Origin: an uncultured Collinsella sp.
GTDB taxonomy: Bacteria > Actinomycetota > Coriobacteriia > Coriobacteriales > Coriobacteriaceae
DNA length: 64,000 nucleotides
Direction: 5' to 3'
Assembly (NCBI GenBank): GCA_900540895.1
Contig: UQHV01000011.1
Span: 1-64,000, forward strand
How positions within the stretch are numbered: the first letter of the stretch is position 1; each line of letters opens with the position of its first letter. This document shows, one piece after another, positions 42,343-50,897 of the stretch. The position numbers were made by a program, and so were the translations under genes. The notes beneath the pieces were generated by a model. The model searched no databases, was not told the origin of the DNA, and was given only the letters and a program-made list of their open reading frames with translations.

Positions 42343-43296
42343 ATGGACAAGGCCGCATCCGCCGGTCATTCGAACCGTTGCCGCATCGTCGTCGATACCT
42401 GCTGCGACTTTAGCCCCGAGGTCGCCGCGAACCTTGATGTCGATATCCTGGGTTTCCCCTTCATTATCGATGGCGAGGAGCGCACAGACGACATCTGGTC
42501 GAGCATGAGCCCTAAGGAGTTCTACGACCGCATGCGCGCCGGTGCCCGCGTGTCCACCTCCGCCGTGTCGCTCGGTCGCTATATCGAGTTCTTTACCGAG
42601 TGCGCCAAAGAGGGCACGCCCACGGTCTACCTGTGCTTTACCTCGGCGCTGTCGTCGAGCTACAACTCCGCGTGCCAGGCGGCAGATGCCGTGCGCGCCG
42701 AGTATCCCAACTTTGAGCTCTACGTGGTCGACAACGCCCTGCCCTGCGCGACCGGCGCGCTCTTGGCGCTCGAGGCCGTGCGCCAGCGTTCGGCGGGGCT
42801 GACCGCCAAACAGCTGGTCGATTGGGCAAACGAGGCAAAAACCTACGTGCACGGCTACTTTACGCTCGAGAGCTTCGACGCACTGGCTGCCGGCGGCCGC
42901 ATTCCTCCCGCGGCGGCGCAGCTCACGGCAAAGCTCGACGTCAAGCCCGAGCTCTCCTACGACCTGGCCGGCTCGCTGTCGCTGATCGGCGTCAACCGCG
43001 GCCGCAAGAAGGCGCTCAAGTCCATCCTCAAGTCGTTCCGCGAGAACTACGTGCCCGATCGCACCATGCCCATCGCCATCATGACGGCCGATGCCGAAAA
43101 GGATGGTGACTGGCTCGAAGCCGCCATCCGCAAGGAGGAGGGTTGCGCCGACGTCACGATCATTCGCGGCTCCGTGGGTCCCACCATCGGCTCGCACGTG
43201 GGCCCCGGCATGGTGGGCTGCGCGTTTTGGGGTAAGAACCGCGCCGACAAGGCGTCGCTTTCCGACCGTATCGCCCGCCGCGTGCGCGGTCAGTAG
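42343..43296 (+). CDS. DegV-family fatty-acid-binding protein
   Basis: 317 aa. DegV fold: RIVVDTCCDFSPEVA at the start, the lipid-contact segment RVSTSAVSLGRYIEFF, FTSALSSSYNSA, and HVGPGMVGCAFWGK near the end. Such proteins (FakB-like) bind fatty acids for a kinase; no fakA is adjacent. The ATG at 42343 follows GGAG by 8 nt. Confidence 0.88.
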   Translation: MDKAASAGHSNRCRIVVDTCCDFSPEVAANLDVDILGFPFIIDGEERTDDIWSSMSPKEFYDRMRAGARVSTSAVSLGRYIEFFTECAKEGTPTVYLCFTSALSSSYNSACQAADAVRAEYPNFELYVVDNALPCATGALLALEAVRQRSAGLTAKQLVDWANEAKTYVHGYFTLESFDALAAGGRIPPAAAQLTAKLDVKPELSYDLAGSLSLIGVNRGRKKALKSILKSFRENYVPDRTMPIAIMTADAEKDGDWLEAAIRKEEGCADVTIIRGSVGPTIGSHVGPGMVGCAFWGKNRADKASLSDRIARRVRGQ

Positions 43297-43394
43297 GCAA
43301 GCGCTGCGTCCGTAATCGCCCTCGACTCACAGCCCAAACGCTGGCACCGAGTATTCAACCTGGTAACAACACCCAACCCAAAAGGAAAGGTTTC

Positions 43395-44402
43395 ATGGCA
43401 AACAAGCTCTCCGTCGCATTCATTGGCACCGGAATCATGGGTGCCCCCATCGCCGGCCACATTCTGGACGCCGGCTATCCCGTCACGGTCAACAACCGCA
43501 CCAAGTCCAAGGCGGCGGCGCTCGTTGAGCGCGGCGCCGTCTGGGCTGATACGCCGGCAGATGCCGCGGCGAACGCCGACGTTGTCTTTACCATGGTGGG
43601 CTATCCCTCCGAGGTCGAGGAGCTCTACCTGGCGGGTGACGGTCTGCTCGCGTGCACTAAGCCCGGTGCGGTCCTGATCGACCTTACCACGAGCTCGCCC
43701 GAGCTGGCGCGCGATATTGCCGAGGCCGCCCAGGTCTCCGGTCGCATGGCGTTTGACTGCCCCGTCACCGGCGGCGAGTCGGGTGCCATCGCCGGCACGC
43801 TCACGGCTATCGTGGGCGCCACCGAGAACGACATCGCGCCGGTCCGCGACATCCTTTCCACTTTTGCGGCAACCATCTGCTGCTTCGATGGCGCCGGCAA
43901 GGGCCAGGCTGCCAAGCTCGCCAACCAGGTGTCGCTGGGCGCCTGCATGGTCGGCATGGCAGACGCGCTGGCGTTTGCCGAGCTGAGCGGCCTTGATCTT
44001 GAGAAGACCCGTCAGATGATCCTGGGTGGCACCGGCAAGTCCGGCGCCATGGAGAGCCTGGCTCCCAAGGCGCTCGACGGCGACTACAAGCCCGGCTTTA
44101 TGGTCGAGCACTTCATCAAGGACCTGCGCTTGGCGCTCGCCTATGCCGACGATCGCGAGCTTGCGCTGCCCGGCGCCGACGTGGCCTTTACGCTCTACGA
44201 CATGCTCGATGCCATCGGTGGCGCCAAGCTGGGCACCCAGGCCATCACGGTCCTCTATAAGGAGGAGGCCGACGCCATCGCCGCCGGTCTGGACTGGTCG
44301 CAGTATCGTCCCGAAGAGCACGGTGCTCACGAGGACGGCTGCGGTTGCGGCGAGCACGGCGACGACCATGAGTGCGGTTGCGGCCACCATCACGGGGAGT
44401 AG
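43395..44402 (+). CDS. 3-hydroxyisobutyrate dehydrogenase-family oxidoreductase with His/Cys tail
   Basis: 335 aa. NAD(P)-binding Rossmann motif GTGIMGAPIAGHIL, substrate motif DCPVTGGESGA, and catalytic Lys in AAKLANQ are typical of beta-hydroxyacid dehydrogenases. After the normal fold ends, about 28 extra residues are almost only His, Cys, Gly, Glu and Asp (EDGCGCGEHGDDHECGCGHH), a likely metal-binding tail. The substrate cannot be told. AAAGGAAAGG precedes the ATG. Confidence 0.88.
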   Translation: MANKLSVAFIGTGIMGAPIAGHILDAGYPVTVNNRTKSKAAALVERGAVWADTPADAAANADVVFTMVGYPSEVEELYLAGDGLLACTKPGAVLIDLTTSSPELARDIAEAAQVSGRMAFDCPVTGGESGAIAGTLTAIVGATENDIAPVRDILSTFAATICCFDGAGKGQAAKLANQVSLGACMVGMADALAFAELSGLDLEKTRQMILGGTGKSGAMESLAPKALDGDYKPGFMVEHFIKDLRLALAYADDRELALPGADVAFTLYDMLDAIGGAKLGTQAITVLYKEEADAIAAGLDWSQYRPEEHGAHEDGCGCGEHGDDHECGCGHHHGE

Positions 44403-44407
44403 CGCCC

Positions 44408-44836
44408 ATGAGCTGGACGTTCGTGGTGCTTGCGCTGGTGCTCTTTCTCTTCGCGATCTACATTGGCTTTTTGTGCGGCCAGTGGGCGTGCGAAAAGCGC
44501 GTCATCACCAAGCGCGACTACTGGATTGCCAACTTTGCGGGAGCGGCGGCAGTCATCCTGCTGACCTGGGTGTTCTCGCTGTTCCCGCTGGTGCAGTTTG
44601 CGCCGATCGGCTGGCTCGGCGGCTTTATCGCCGGCCTTAAGATGAGCTTTGGCGAGTCCGTCGGTCCGTGGCGCAAACACGACGAGGTCTTTAACGTTAA
44701 CAAGGCTCACCGCGCCGCCGCCGACGCGGGCGATGCCGAGGAGCGCCGCCGTGCGCGTCGCAATGGCGCGGCCGACCGACAGCTCATCTCGGTCACCGAT
44801 GACAGCAAGGGTGCTGACAAGCACGCTAAGAAATAG
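44408..44836 (+). CDS. Small membrane protein, hypothetical
   Basis: 142 aa. Two or three membrane helices in the first 80 residues (FVVLALVLFLFAIYIGF and AGAAAVILLTWVFSLFPLV), then a basic cytoplasmic tail. GGGAG lies 8 nt before the ATG, which sits 5 nt after the preceding stop, so it is probably cotranscribed with the dehydrogenase and the HEAT-like gene. Function unknown. Confidence 0.7.
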   Translation: MSWTFVVLALVLFLFAIYIGFLCGQWACEKRVITKRDYWIANFAGAAAVILLTWVFSLFPLVQFAPIGWLGGFIAGLKMSFGESVGPWRKHDEVFNVNKAHRAAADAGDAEERRRARRNGAADRQLISVTDDSKGADKHAKK

Positions 44837-44851
44837 TAAAAAGAGGTAACT

Positions 44852-45523
44852 ATGGCAGAAAACAAAGACGAACAGCTCACCGACGAGGAGCTGGCACAGC
44901 TCCAGCTGGCAGAGGAGAACGAGAACGCCGTCGACCGCCTGGTCCAGGAGCTCGGCTGCCCCACGCGCCGCATCCGTCAGTTTGCCGCCCGCGTGCTGCA
45001 CCTGCTTGCCGAGCGCGATCCGCAGCGCGTCGTGCCCTGCGTGCCCGCGCTGATCGAGGCGCTCGACCGCCCCGAGGCTCAGACCCGCTGGGAGGCTCTC
45101 GATGCCCTGGCGGCGCTCGCCACCACCTGCCCCGAGCAGCTGGGCGATGCCTTTGAGGGCGCCGAGACCGCGCTGTTCGATGAGATTTCGTCCACGCTGC
45201 GCTATGCCGCCTTCCGCCTGCTGTGCGTGTGGGGCGCCACGAGCGTCGAGCGTTCGCGCGAGGCTTGGCCCATCCTGGACGAGGCCATCCAGTGCTACCA
45301 CGGCGACCTCGAGTATCGCGACATGCTCGGTTGCCTGTACGAGTTTGGCCGGGGCGAGATTGACGCCGAGGTCGCCGAGAAGCTCGCGCTGCGCCTTAAG
45401 TTCGATGCCGAGAACGGCAAGGGTAGCTATCTCAAGGCCCGTTCGAGCGAGATTTGCGAAATGCTTGTTAAACGTTTTGGCCTGGATCTCTCCAAAAAGA
45501 AGAAGCGTGCTAGCGTAAAATAA
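44852..45523 (+). CDS. HEAT-repeat-like protein, hypothetical
   Basis: 223 aa soluble alpha-helical protein. Repeating helix pairs such as RIRQFAARVLHLLAERDPQR and ALIEALDRPEAQTRWEALDA resemble HEAT repeats. The tail is basic (SKKKKRASVK). A family assignment beyond that is not possible. It lies 15 nt after the small membrane protein gene. Confidence 0.7.
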   Translation: MAENKDEQLTDEELAQLQLAEENENAVDRLVQELGCPTRRIRQFAARVLHLLAERDPQRVVPCVPALIEALDRPEAQTRWEALDALAALATTCPEQLGDAFEGAETALFDEISSTLRYAAFRLLCVWGATSVERSREAWPILDEAIQCYHGDLEYRDMLGCLYEFGRGEIDAEVAEKLALRLKFDAENGKGSYLKARSSEICEMLVKRFGLDLSKKKKRASVK

Positions 45524-45556
45524 TCTGACGACGCCGAAGACGAGGAGTAACAGATT

Positions 45557-46642
45557 ATGGCGCACGATGTAGTCCTGATTCCTGGTGACGGTATCGGTCC
45601 CGAGATTACGCAGGCTATGCGCCGCGTGGTCGAGGCCACTGGTGTCCAGATCAACTGGAACGTCCAGGAGGCCGGTGCCGGCGTCATGGACGAGTTTGGC
45701 ACGCCGCTGCCCCAACATGTGCTCGATGCGGTCGCCGAGACCAAGGTTGCTATCAAGGGCCCCATCACCACGCCGGTCGGCACGGGTTTCCGCAGCGTTA
45801 ACGTCGCCCTGCGCAAGCATTTTGACCTGTACGCCTGCGTGCGCCCCTGCCTGTCGCAGCCGGGCGACGGCTCGCGCTTCCGCGACGTCGACCTGGTTAT
45901 CGTGCGCGAGAACACCGAGGACCTCTATGCCGGCATCGAGTTCGATGAGGGCGCTGCCGAGGTCGAGGAGCTCTCGCAGCTCGTCGAGCGCTCGGGCCAG
46001 AAGACCTTCGCCGCGGATTCCGCCATCTCAATCAAGCCGATTTCCATCGCCAAGAGCCGCCGCATTGTGGAGTACGCTTTTGAGTACGCCCGCCGCTGCG
46101 GCCGCAAAAAGGTGACGGCCGTGCATAAGGCCAACATCATGAAGGCGACCGATGGCCTGTTCCTGCGCGTTGCGCGCGAGGTGGCCGCCAACTATCCCGA
46201 TATCGAGTTCAACGACAAGATTGTCGACGCCACCTGCATGGGCCTGGTCCAGAACCCCAACGACTTCGATGTCCTGGTGCTGCCCAACCTGTACGGTGAC
46301 ATTGTGAGCGACCTGTGCGCCGGTCTGGTAGGTGGACTGGGTATGGCTCCGGGTTCCAACATCGGTGCCGACTGCGCCATCTTCGAGGCGACGCACGGCT
46401 CCGCGCCCGATATCGCTGGCCAGGATATCGCTAACCCCACGGCCGAGATTCTGTCCGCGGCTATGATGCTCGATCACCTGGGCGAGAACGACGCGGCCAT
46501 TCGCATTCGCGCCGCCGTTTCTGCCACGCTCGACGAGGGTGAGCAGGTTACCGGCGACGTTCGTCGTGCCCAGACCGGCTCCGTTGAGGGCGCTGTGGGC
46601 ACGCAGGCCTTTGCCGATGCCGTTATCGCGCACCTGGCCTAA
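45557..46642 (+). CDS. NAD-type isocitrate dehydrogenase
   Basis: 361 aa of the isocitrate/isopropylmalate dehydrogenase family. Visible: LIPGDGIGPEI, the substrate loop GTGFRSVNVALRKHFDLYACVRP, RENTEDLYAGIE (isocitrate type rather than LeuB), HKANIMK, the metal Asps in NLYGDIVSD, and THGSAPDIAGQ. It resembles the NAD-dependent mitochondrial-type IDH. It makes 2-oxoglutarate; no other citric acid cycle genes are nearby. Confidence 0.9.
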   Translation: MAHDVVLIPGDGIGPEITQAMRRVVEATGVQINWNVQEAGAGVMDEFGTPLPQHVLDAVAETKVAIKGPITTPVGTGFRSVNVALRKHFDLYACVRPCLSQPGDGSRFRDVDLVIVRENTEDLYAGIEFDEGAAEVEELSQLVERSGQKTFAADSAISIKPISIAKSRRIVEYAFEYARRCGRKKVTAVHKANIMKATDGLFLRVAREVAANYPDIEFNDKIVDATCMGLVQNPNDFDVLVLPNLYGDIVSDLCAGLVGGLGMAPGSNIGADCAIFEATHGSAPDIAGQDIANPTAEILSAAMMLDHLGENDAAIRIRAAVSATLDEGEQVTGDVRRAQTGSVEGAVGTQAFADAVIAHLA

Positions 46643-46701
46643 GGCATGCAGACTGCAAACGCCTAAATAGTACTTAAGTGTTTGCGTATAACCTGAGAAT
46701 C

Positions 46702-46735
46702 AATACGCCCGGCGCTTTGTCGGGCGTATTCTATT
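46702..46735 (+). terminator. Intrinsic terminator
   Basis: AATACGCCCG / CGGGCGTATT with a 9-nt loop, then CTATTG. Confidence 0.75.
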
Positions 46736-46768
46736 GCGGACTATGTTTCCTAACAAGGAGTAACTGAT

Positions 46769-47863
46769 ATGGGTCTGATTCAAAAGAAGGACGAGAAGGA
46801 CGAGATCGACGGCATCCAGATCATCGAGCGCGGCGAAGGCCCCGACGGTGATGAGGATGAGAAGATCGACCTGGTCGCCGGCACGTCTGCCGAACATATT
46901 GCCGCCGGTACGACGGCCGAGGAGGAGGACGCTCGCCTGGAGGCAAAGATCGCCGCGGACGCCGCCGACGAGAACCTCATGCCCGAGGAGCAGGACGAGG
47001 ACGACGATATCCTGGGTTCCGACGAAGACGACCGCGCATCCAAGCACAAGAAGACGATGATTGCCGCCTTCGTGGTTGCCGTCGTGATCGCTGCTGTGGT
47101 CGGCTTCTTTATCGGCAACGGTGGTTTTGGCGGCAAGGGCGTCGGCTCGGCGACCCTCACCGAGGACCAGCTCGATTCGACCGTGGCAAGCTACAGCTAC
47201 AACGGCAAGAAGAGCGACATCACCGCGCGCGAGGCCATTGAGAGCCAGTACAGCCTCGACACCGTCAAGGATGGCGATGGCAACTACACCGCTCCCTCTG
47301 CCGACGTCATATTGTCCTACGTGCGCAACAAGATCCTGCTCGACGCTGCCGAGGACGAGGGCATCACCGTCTCTTCTAAGGAGATGAAGAAGTACGCCGA
47401 GGATTCCATCGGCACTTCGGACTACAAGACCATGGCCACGCAGTATGGCGTGTCCAAGGACCAGGCCAAGCAGATCGTCCGTCAGTCCGCGACGCTGCAG
47501 AAGCTCTACAAGAAGAAGGTGGGCGATAGCTCCGCAAGCATGCCGACCGCCCCGACCGAGCCTGCTGACGGCAACGAGGAGACCGCGAGCAAGGACTACG
47601 CCGATTACATCATCAAACTTGCCGGCGACGAGTGGGATAGCGAAAAGGGCACCTGGAAGGACGCCGATAGCACCTACGCTAAGGCCTTCGCTGACGATGC
47701 CTTTACGGCTGATAGCGCTACCTACAAGCAGGCCATGACCGCCTATTACACCGCCTACCAGCAGTACTCTTCGCAGGCTTCGAGCGCCAGCTCCAAGTGG
47801 ACCGAGTATGCTAACGGCCTGTATGCCAAGGCCAACATCAGCATCTATGGTCTGTTTGCATAA
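46769..47863 (+). CDS. Membrane-anchored SurA-like chaperone-type protein, hypothetical
   Basis: 364 aa. A very acidic cytoplasmic N-terminus (about 90 residues) precedes one membrane helix (MIAAFVVAVVIAAVVGFFIG, about 97-116). The outer part resembles SurA/PrsA N-terminal domains: an Asn-free helical region with SADVILSYVRNKILLDAAED EGITVSSKEMKKYAED, followed by Ser/Ala-rich helices. No PPIase domain was seen. Probably an envelope protein; function not assigned. Confidence 0.65.
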   Translation: MGLIQKKDEKDEIDGIQIIERGEGPDGDEDEKIDLVAGTSAEHIAAGTTAEEEDARLEAKIAADAADENLMPEEQDEDDDILGSDEDDRASKHKKTMIAAFVVAVVIAAVVGFFIGNGGFGGKGVGSATLTEDQLDSTVASYSYNGKKSDITAREAIESQYSLDTVKDGDGNYTAPSADVILSYVRNKILLDAAEDEGITVSSKEMKKYAEDSIGTSDYKTMATQYGVSKDQAKQIVRQSATLQKLYKKKVGDSSASMPTAPTEPADGNEETASKDYADYIIKLAGDEWDSEKGTWKDADSTYAKAFADDAFTADSATYKQAMTAYYTAYQQYSSQASSASSKWTEYANGLYAKANISIYGLFA

Positions 47864-47906
47864 AGATCTGTCTGAGCCGCCGAGCGCGTAACCGAAATAT
47901 CTGAAT

Positions 47907-47945
47907 AAGCCCGCTAGAACGGATGTTGTTCTAGCGGGCTATTTG
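47907..47945. terminator. Intrinsic terminator, convergent genes
   Basis: AGCCCGCTAGAAC / GTTCTAGCGGGCT with a 7-nt loop, then ATTTGC. Confidence 0.85.
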
Positions 47946-47976
47946 CGTTTAGGCGCTGGTGGCTAAATTATGCCTA

Positions 47977-48213
47977 TCAATCTTTAAGTCCAAAAAGGTT
48001 ATCGGCTTCATCGTCAGGCATATATTCCAGTACATCGCCCGGTTGGCAGTCGAGTGCCCGGCATATCGCGTCAAGAGTTGAAAAACGTATGGCAGAAACC
48101 TTGCCCGTCTTAATGCGTGACATATTGACCTGGGAGATGCCCACGCGTCCCGCAAGCTCTTTGGATGAGATCTTGCGTTCGGCGAGCATGCGGTCAAGCC
48201 GCAGAATAATCAT
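47977..48213 (-). CDS. Cro/CI-type (XRE) HTH regulator
   Basis: 78 aa, essentially one helix-turn-helix domain: SSKELAGRVGISQVNMSRIKTGK and FSTLDAICRALDCQPGDVLEY. It follows the DUF2975 gene by 9 nt. DUF2975 membrane protein plus small XRE regulator is a known pair; the regulator probably controls its own operon. AGGGGG precedes the ATG. Confidence 0.92.
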   Translation of the reverse strand: MIILRLDRMLAERKISSKELAGRVGISQVNMSRIKTGKVSAIRFSTLDAICRALDCQPGDVLEYMPDDEADNLFGLKD

Positions 48214-48222
48214 GGATTCCCC

Positions 48223-48861
48223 CTAGAGCAACTCGTCATCTTGTTTTTGCAGGATATACCCGTAGCGGAAGATGCTGGCAATCAGGCAAATAATCAGGCC
48301 CGCAAAGAGCATGGAGGGCTCGAATAACTGGCCGGCGAACGCATCCGTAAAGCTGCCGCCAAATCCTAAGAGTATCATTCCCGTGATTACGGCACCAAGA
48401 AGCCTCACGGCAACGCCGCCGATAAGGAATAAATGTCCTACTCGACGAAGTGTCTGGTTACATTCAAGGTCAAAGGGCCTGCCTTCCTTTTCAATGTTTA
48501 AGAAAAGCCTGCGCACGCTTAGCGCGATGGTAAGCGCGAGGCATGTCATCAAGAGGCTCCCTATGGCAGTGTGACCATCGTGTGCGACGAGCATAAGTGG
48601 GGTCTGCGCATCGGTACCGACGATAGCCAGGCACGGCCCTTCGCCGCCTTGAAGTTCTACGGATTGGAGACACGACCCTTGGGAGAGGCTAGGCAATACG
48701 AGTAGAAGGTCAATCGCAATGACTGCGAGAAGACCCAGAGCGAGCGCCACGGTGGTGCAGATTGTGGCCCATTTGCAGATGCGAGTGAGCTTCCTCAGAT
48801 CGGCTATTGCCTGTTCACGGTCGATGGCTTCATTCGATTTGGATACGTTCCAGCGGATCAT
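48223..48861 (-). CDS. DUF2975 membrane protein
   Basis: 212 aa with four membrane helices; the segment between helices 2 and 3 (SVRRLFLNIEKEGRPFDLEC) and the following RVGHLFLIGG are typical of DUF2975. Unusual is a Cys-containing extracellular loop of about 40 residues after helix 1 (SCLQSVELQGGEGPC). The start at 48861 has GGAGG upstream. Function unknown. Confidence 0.85.
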   Translation of the reverse strand: MIRWNVSKSNEAIDREQAIADLRKLTRICKWATICTTVALALGLLAVIAIDLLLVLPSLSQGSCLQSVELQGGEGPCLAIVGTDAQTPLMLVAHDGHTAIGSLLMTCLALTIALSVRRLFLNIEKEGRPFDLECNQTLRRVGHLFLIGGVAVRLLGAVITGMILLGFGGSFTDAFAGQLFEPSMLFAGLIICLIASIFRYGYILQKQDDELL

Positions 48862-48884
48862 AGCTCCTCCAACCAATGTCTTGG

Positions 48885-48907
48885 ATGATACTTGTATCTT
48901 ATATCAT
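48885..48907. promoter_or_regulatory. Palindrome before the DUF2975-XRE operon
   Basis: GATACTTGTATC (48887-48898) lies within ATGATA...TATATCAT, 24 bp before the DUF2975 start and over its AT-rich promoter region. Candidate autoregulatory operator for the XRE protein. Confidence 0.5.
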
Positions 48908-49411
48908 ATTTAATGATAAACGATAAACAATTACAGATTAGAGTAAGTAATGTTTGTGAGACGAATAGCGAGAGCTATGGCTCATTTTGGATGCCGGAGT
49001 TTGGCGCGTGGGGGATAAGGACAAATGCCAAAATTTCCCGTGATCGCGCAAGCGCTCCATCGCGTTTCCCTAATTCATCTGGGAAAACAACTGCAAACGA
49101 TTGCAAGTAACCGGTGAACGGTCGAAAACTACCGTTCACCGATAATCTCAAAACTGGTTCTAACTGGTATTAAGTCAAAAAGACCAATTCACATATCTTC
49201 ACAATGACCTGCAGTTTTCTACACGCTATTTTTAGCCGCCCTGCGTTGTTTAGACACAGGAAAAGATCCGATTTTTTGCCAAAGCATTTCGAAACGGTTT
49301 CAAAACCGCAGGTAGAAGTGTTAACGACCGGTAAACGGTCGATTTATCACCGTGAGCGGTGCAAAAACGTTTTACCGTATGAATCAACGAAAGCGACCTC
49401 TTCTGGGGTGA
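48908..49411. other. AT-rich gene-free region with small inverted repeats
   Basis: About 500 bp with no credible ORF. It contains GGTGAACGGT/ACCGTTCACC (49113-49140), CGGTTTCAAAACCG (49295-49308), GACCGGTAAACGGTC (49326-49340) and CACCGTGAGCGGTG (about 49348-49361). The motif ACCGGT-AACGGTCGA occurs twice (49110 and 49327). CAAAACCGCAGGTAG at 49301-49315 recurs in the inverted-repeat element at 62755. It looks like decayed repeat sequence. Confidence 0.55.
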
Positions 49412-49463
49412 TATAGTGACAACAACACGTCACGTGGTTACTACCAGTTTAGAAACCACTGGT
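49412..49463 (+). promoter_or_regulatory. Promoter and GntR-type operator of the mannose-family PTS operon
   Basis: A TATAGT box is at 49412-49417, with no clear -35. Just after the expected start lies TGGTTACTACCAG (49435-49447), a palindrome TGGT-TACT-ACCA, and a second ACCACTGGT at 49455-49463. The first is identical to the site before agaS at 53728-53740. Confidence 0.6.
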
Positions 49464-49510
49464 CTTCAAAGAACGCTTTCTAAGAAGCTTTAAGGGCGAG
49501 TGCCCGCTGG

Positions 49511-49553
49511 CTTCCGAAAATCATCGGACTCAGATTGTACACACCTTCGGAAG
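49511..49553 (+). promoter_or_regulatory. Hairpin over the EIIA ribosome site
   Basis: CTTCCGAA (49511-49518) pairs with TTCGGAAG (49546-49553); the right arm contains most of GGAAGG, the ribosome site of the ATG at 49564. Confidence 0.45.
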
Positions 49554-49563
49554 GGAAATTTGA

Positions 49564-50007
49564 ATGGTTGGCTTTATTCTTACCGGTCATGGACAGTTCG
49601 CACCCGGCCTAGCTAGCGCTATCGCTATGGTTGCCGGCGACCAGCCCGCTTTTACCGTCGTTCCTTTTGAGGGCGACCAGGCTGCTTCCTACGGTGAGGA
49701 TCTCCGCGCCGCTATTACCGCCATGCGCGAGGAGTGCGATGGCGTGCTCGTCTTTACCGACCTGCTTGGCGGCACCCCGTTCAACCAGGCGATGATGATT
49801 GCCCAGGATGTCGACAACGTCGAGGTTCTGACCGGCACCAACCTTCCCATGGTTATTGAGCTTCTGTTCCTCCGCGGCAACGCCACGCTCGCCGAGCTTG
49901 GCGAGCAGGCCGTGACCGTTGGCCAGACGGGCATCACCGCCCAGACGGTCGCATCCGTTGCCGGCTCCGACGAAGAGGATATCTTCGGCGACGAGGACGG
50001 CATCTAA
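49564..50007 (+). CDS. PTS EIIA, mannose family
   Basis: 147 aa. The phosphorylated His is H9 in ILTGHGQFA; the fold continues with FTDLLGGTPFNQA. It takes phosphate from HPr and gives it to EIIB. First gene of the operon EIIA-yajC-EIIB-EIIC-EIID; its stop overlaps the next start (TAATG). The last 15 residues form an acidic tail. Confidence 0.95.
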   Translation: MVGFILTGHGQFAPGLASAIAMVAGDQPAFTVVPFEGDQAASYGEDLRAAITAMREECDGVLVFTDLLGGTPFNQAMMIAQDVDNVEVLTGTNLPMVIELLFLRGNATLAELGEQAVTVGQTGITAQTVASVAGSDEEDIFGDEDGI

Positions 50008-50288
50008 TGGCCGATTTCGGAGCCAACGTCCTGAGCTCCTCGGTCGCCCTTTTAGGCCTGCTTGTCATCATGGGCTTGATTTACACCATCTGGTCGCAAA
50101 TCAACATGAAGAAGAAGCAGAAGTACTTCAAGGAGCTGCACACCGAGCTCAAGCCGGGTCAAGAGGTTCTTTTCGCCGGCGGTATCTACGGAACCGTCAA
50201 AGGCATCGAAGGCGAGAAGGTCCAGATCAAAGTCCGATCCGGAGCCGTCGTAGATGTTTCGCGTTACGCGATTCAGGAGATCAAGTAA
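50007..50288 (+). CDS. YajC-family protein in the PTS operon
   Basis: 93 aa: one N-terminal membrane helix (VALLGLLVIMGLIYTIW), then a YajC-like domain (KYFKELHTELKPGQEVLFAGGIYGTVKGI). YajC is normally tied to the Sec/SecDF complex, but YajC-like genes are known inside some mannose-family PTS operons. Translationally coupled to EIIA. Its role with the transporter is not known. Confidence 0.88.
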   Translation: MADFGANVLSSSVALLGLLVIMGLIYTIWSQINMKKKQKYFKELHTELKPGQEVLFAGGIYGTVKGIEGEKVQIKVRSGAVVDVSRYAIQEIK

Positions 50289-50324
50289 CTGTCGTCAGCA
50301 AATAACGAAAGGAAGCTGATCAAC

Positions 50325-50807
50325 ATGGCAGAACCCAACATTCTTCTTACCCGCATCGATAACCGACTGGTTCATGGTCAGGTTGCCACCCAGTGGAACT
50401 CCACCCTGGGCTCCAACCTCATCCTCGTCGCCAACGACGACGTGGCGTCCAACACCATGCGCCAGAACCTCATGAAGATGGCCGCTCCCGCCGGCGTCGC
50501 TACGCGTTTCTTCTCTCTGCAGAAGACCATCGACGTCATTGGCAAGGCGAGCCCGCGCCAGAAGATCTTCATCGTGGCCGAAACACCGGAAGACGTGCTT
50601 ACGCTCGTCAAGGGCGGTGTGCCTATAAAGAAGGTAAACATCGGCAACATGCACATGTCGGAAGGAAAGCGCCAAGTCGCCACCTCCGTCGCAGTTAACG
50701 ACGAGGATGTCGCTGCGTTTAAAGAGCTGCAGGAATTGGGGGTGGAGTTGGAGATCAGGCGCGTTCCGAGCACGCCTGTTGAGGACACGAGCAAGCTCTT
50801 CTCGTAA
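50325..50807 (+). CDS. PTS EIIB, mannose/sorbose family
   Basis: 160 aa. The active His is H17 in RIDNRLVHGQV. It carries phosphate from EIIA to the sugar in EIIC/EIID. A clear GGAAG site precedes the ATG. The paralogue at 62144-62626 has Tyr at this position. Confidence 0.95.
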   Translation: MAEPNILLTRIDNRLVHGQVATQWNSTLGSNLILVANDDVASNTMRQNLMKMAAPAGVATRFFSLQKTIDVIGKASPRQKIFIVAETPEDVLTLVKGGVPIKKVNIGNMHMSEGKRQVATSVAVNDEDVAAFKELQELGVELEIRRVPSTPVEDTSKLFS

Positions 50808-50897
50808 TCCTCGTGATCCACGTTGTCAGGAGTGAAACCCTGACGTTCTGTACGTGATATCCAAAGTGCGTACATACATTTTGAAAGGAGGAGCAAG

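Noticed and set aside
48892..49110. 72-codon frame in the AT-rich region
   Set aside because: No ribosome site, unusual composition, overlaps the DUF2975 promoter region.
48908..49411. CRISPR-like array because of several short palindromic repeats
   Set aside because: The repeats differ in sequence and spacing; there are no regular spacers and no cas genes.
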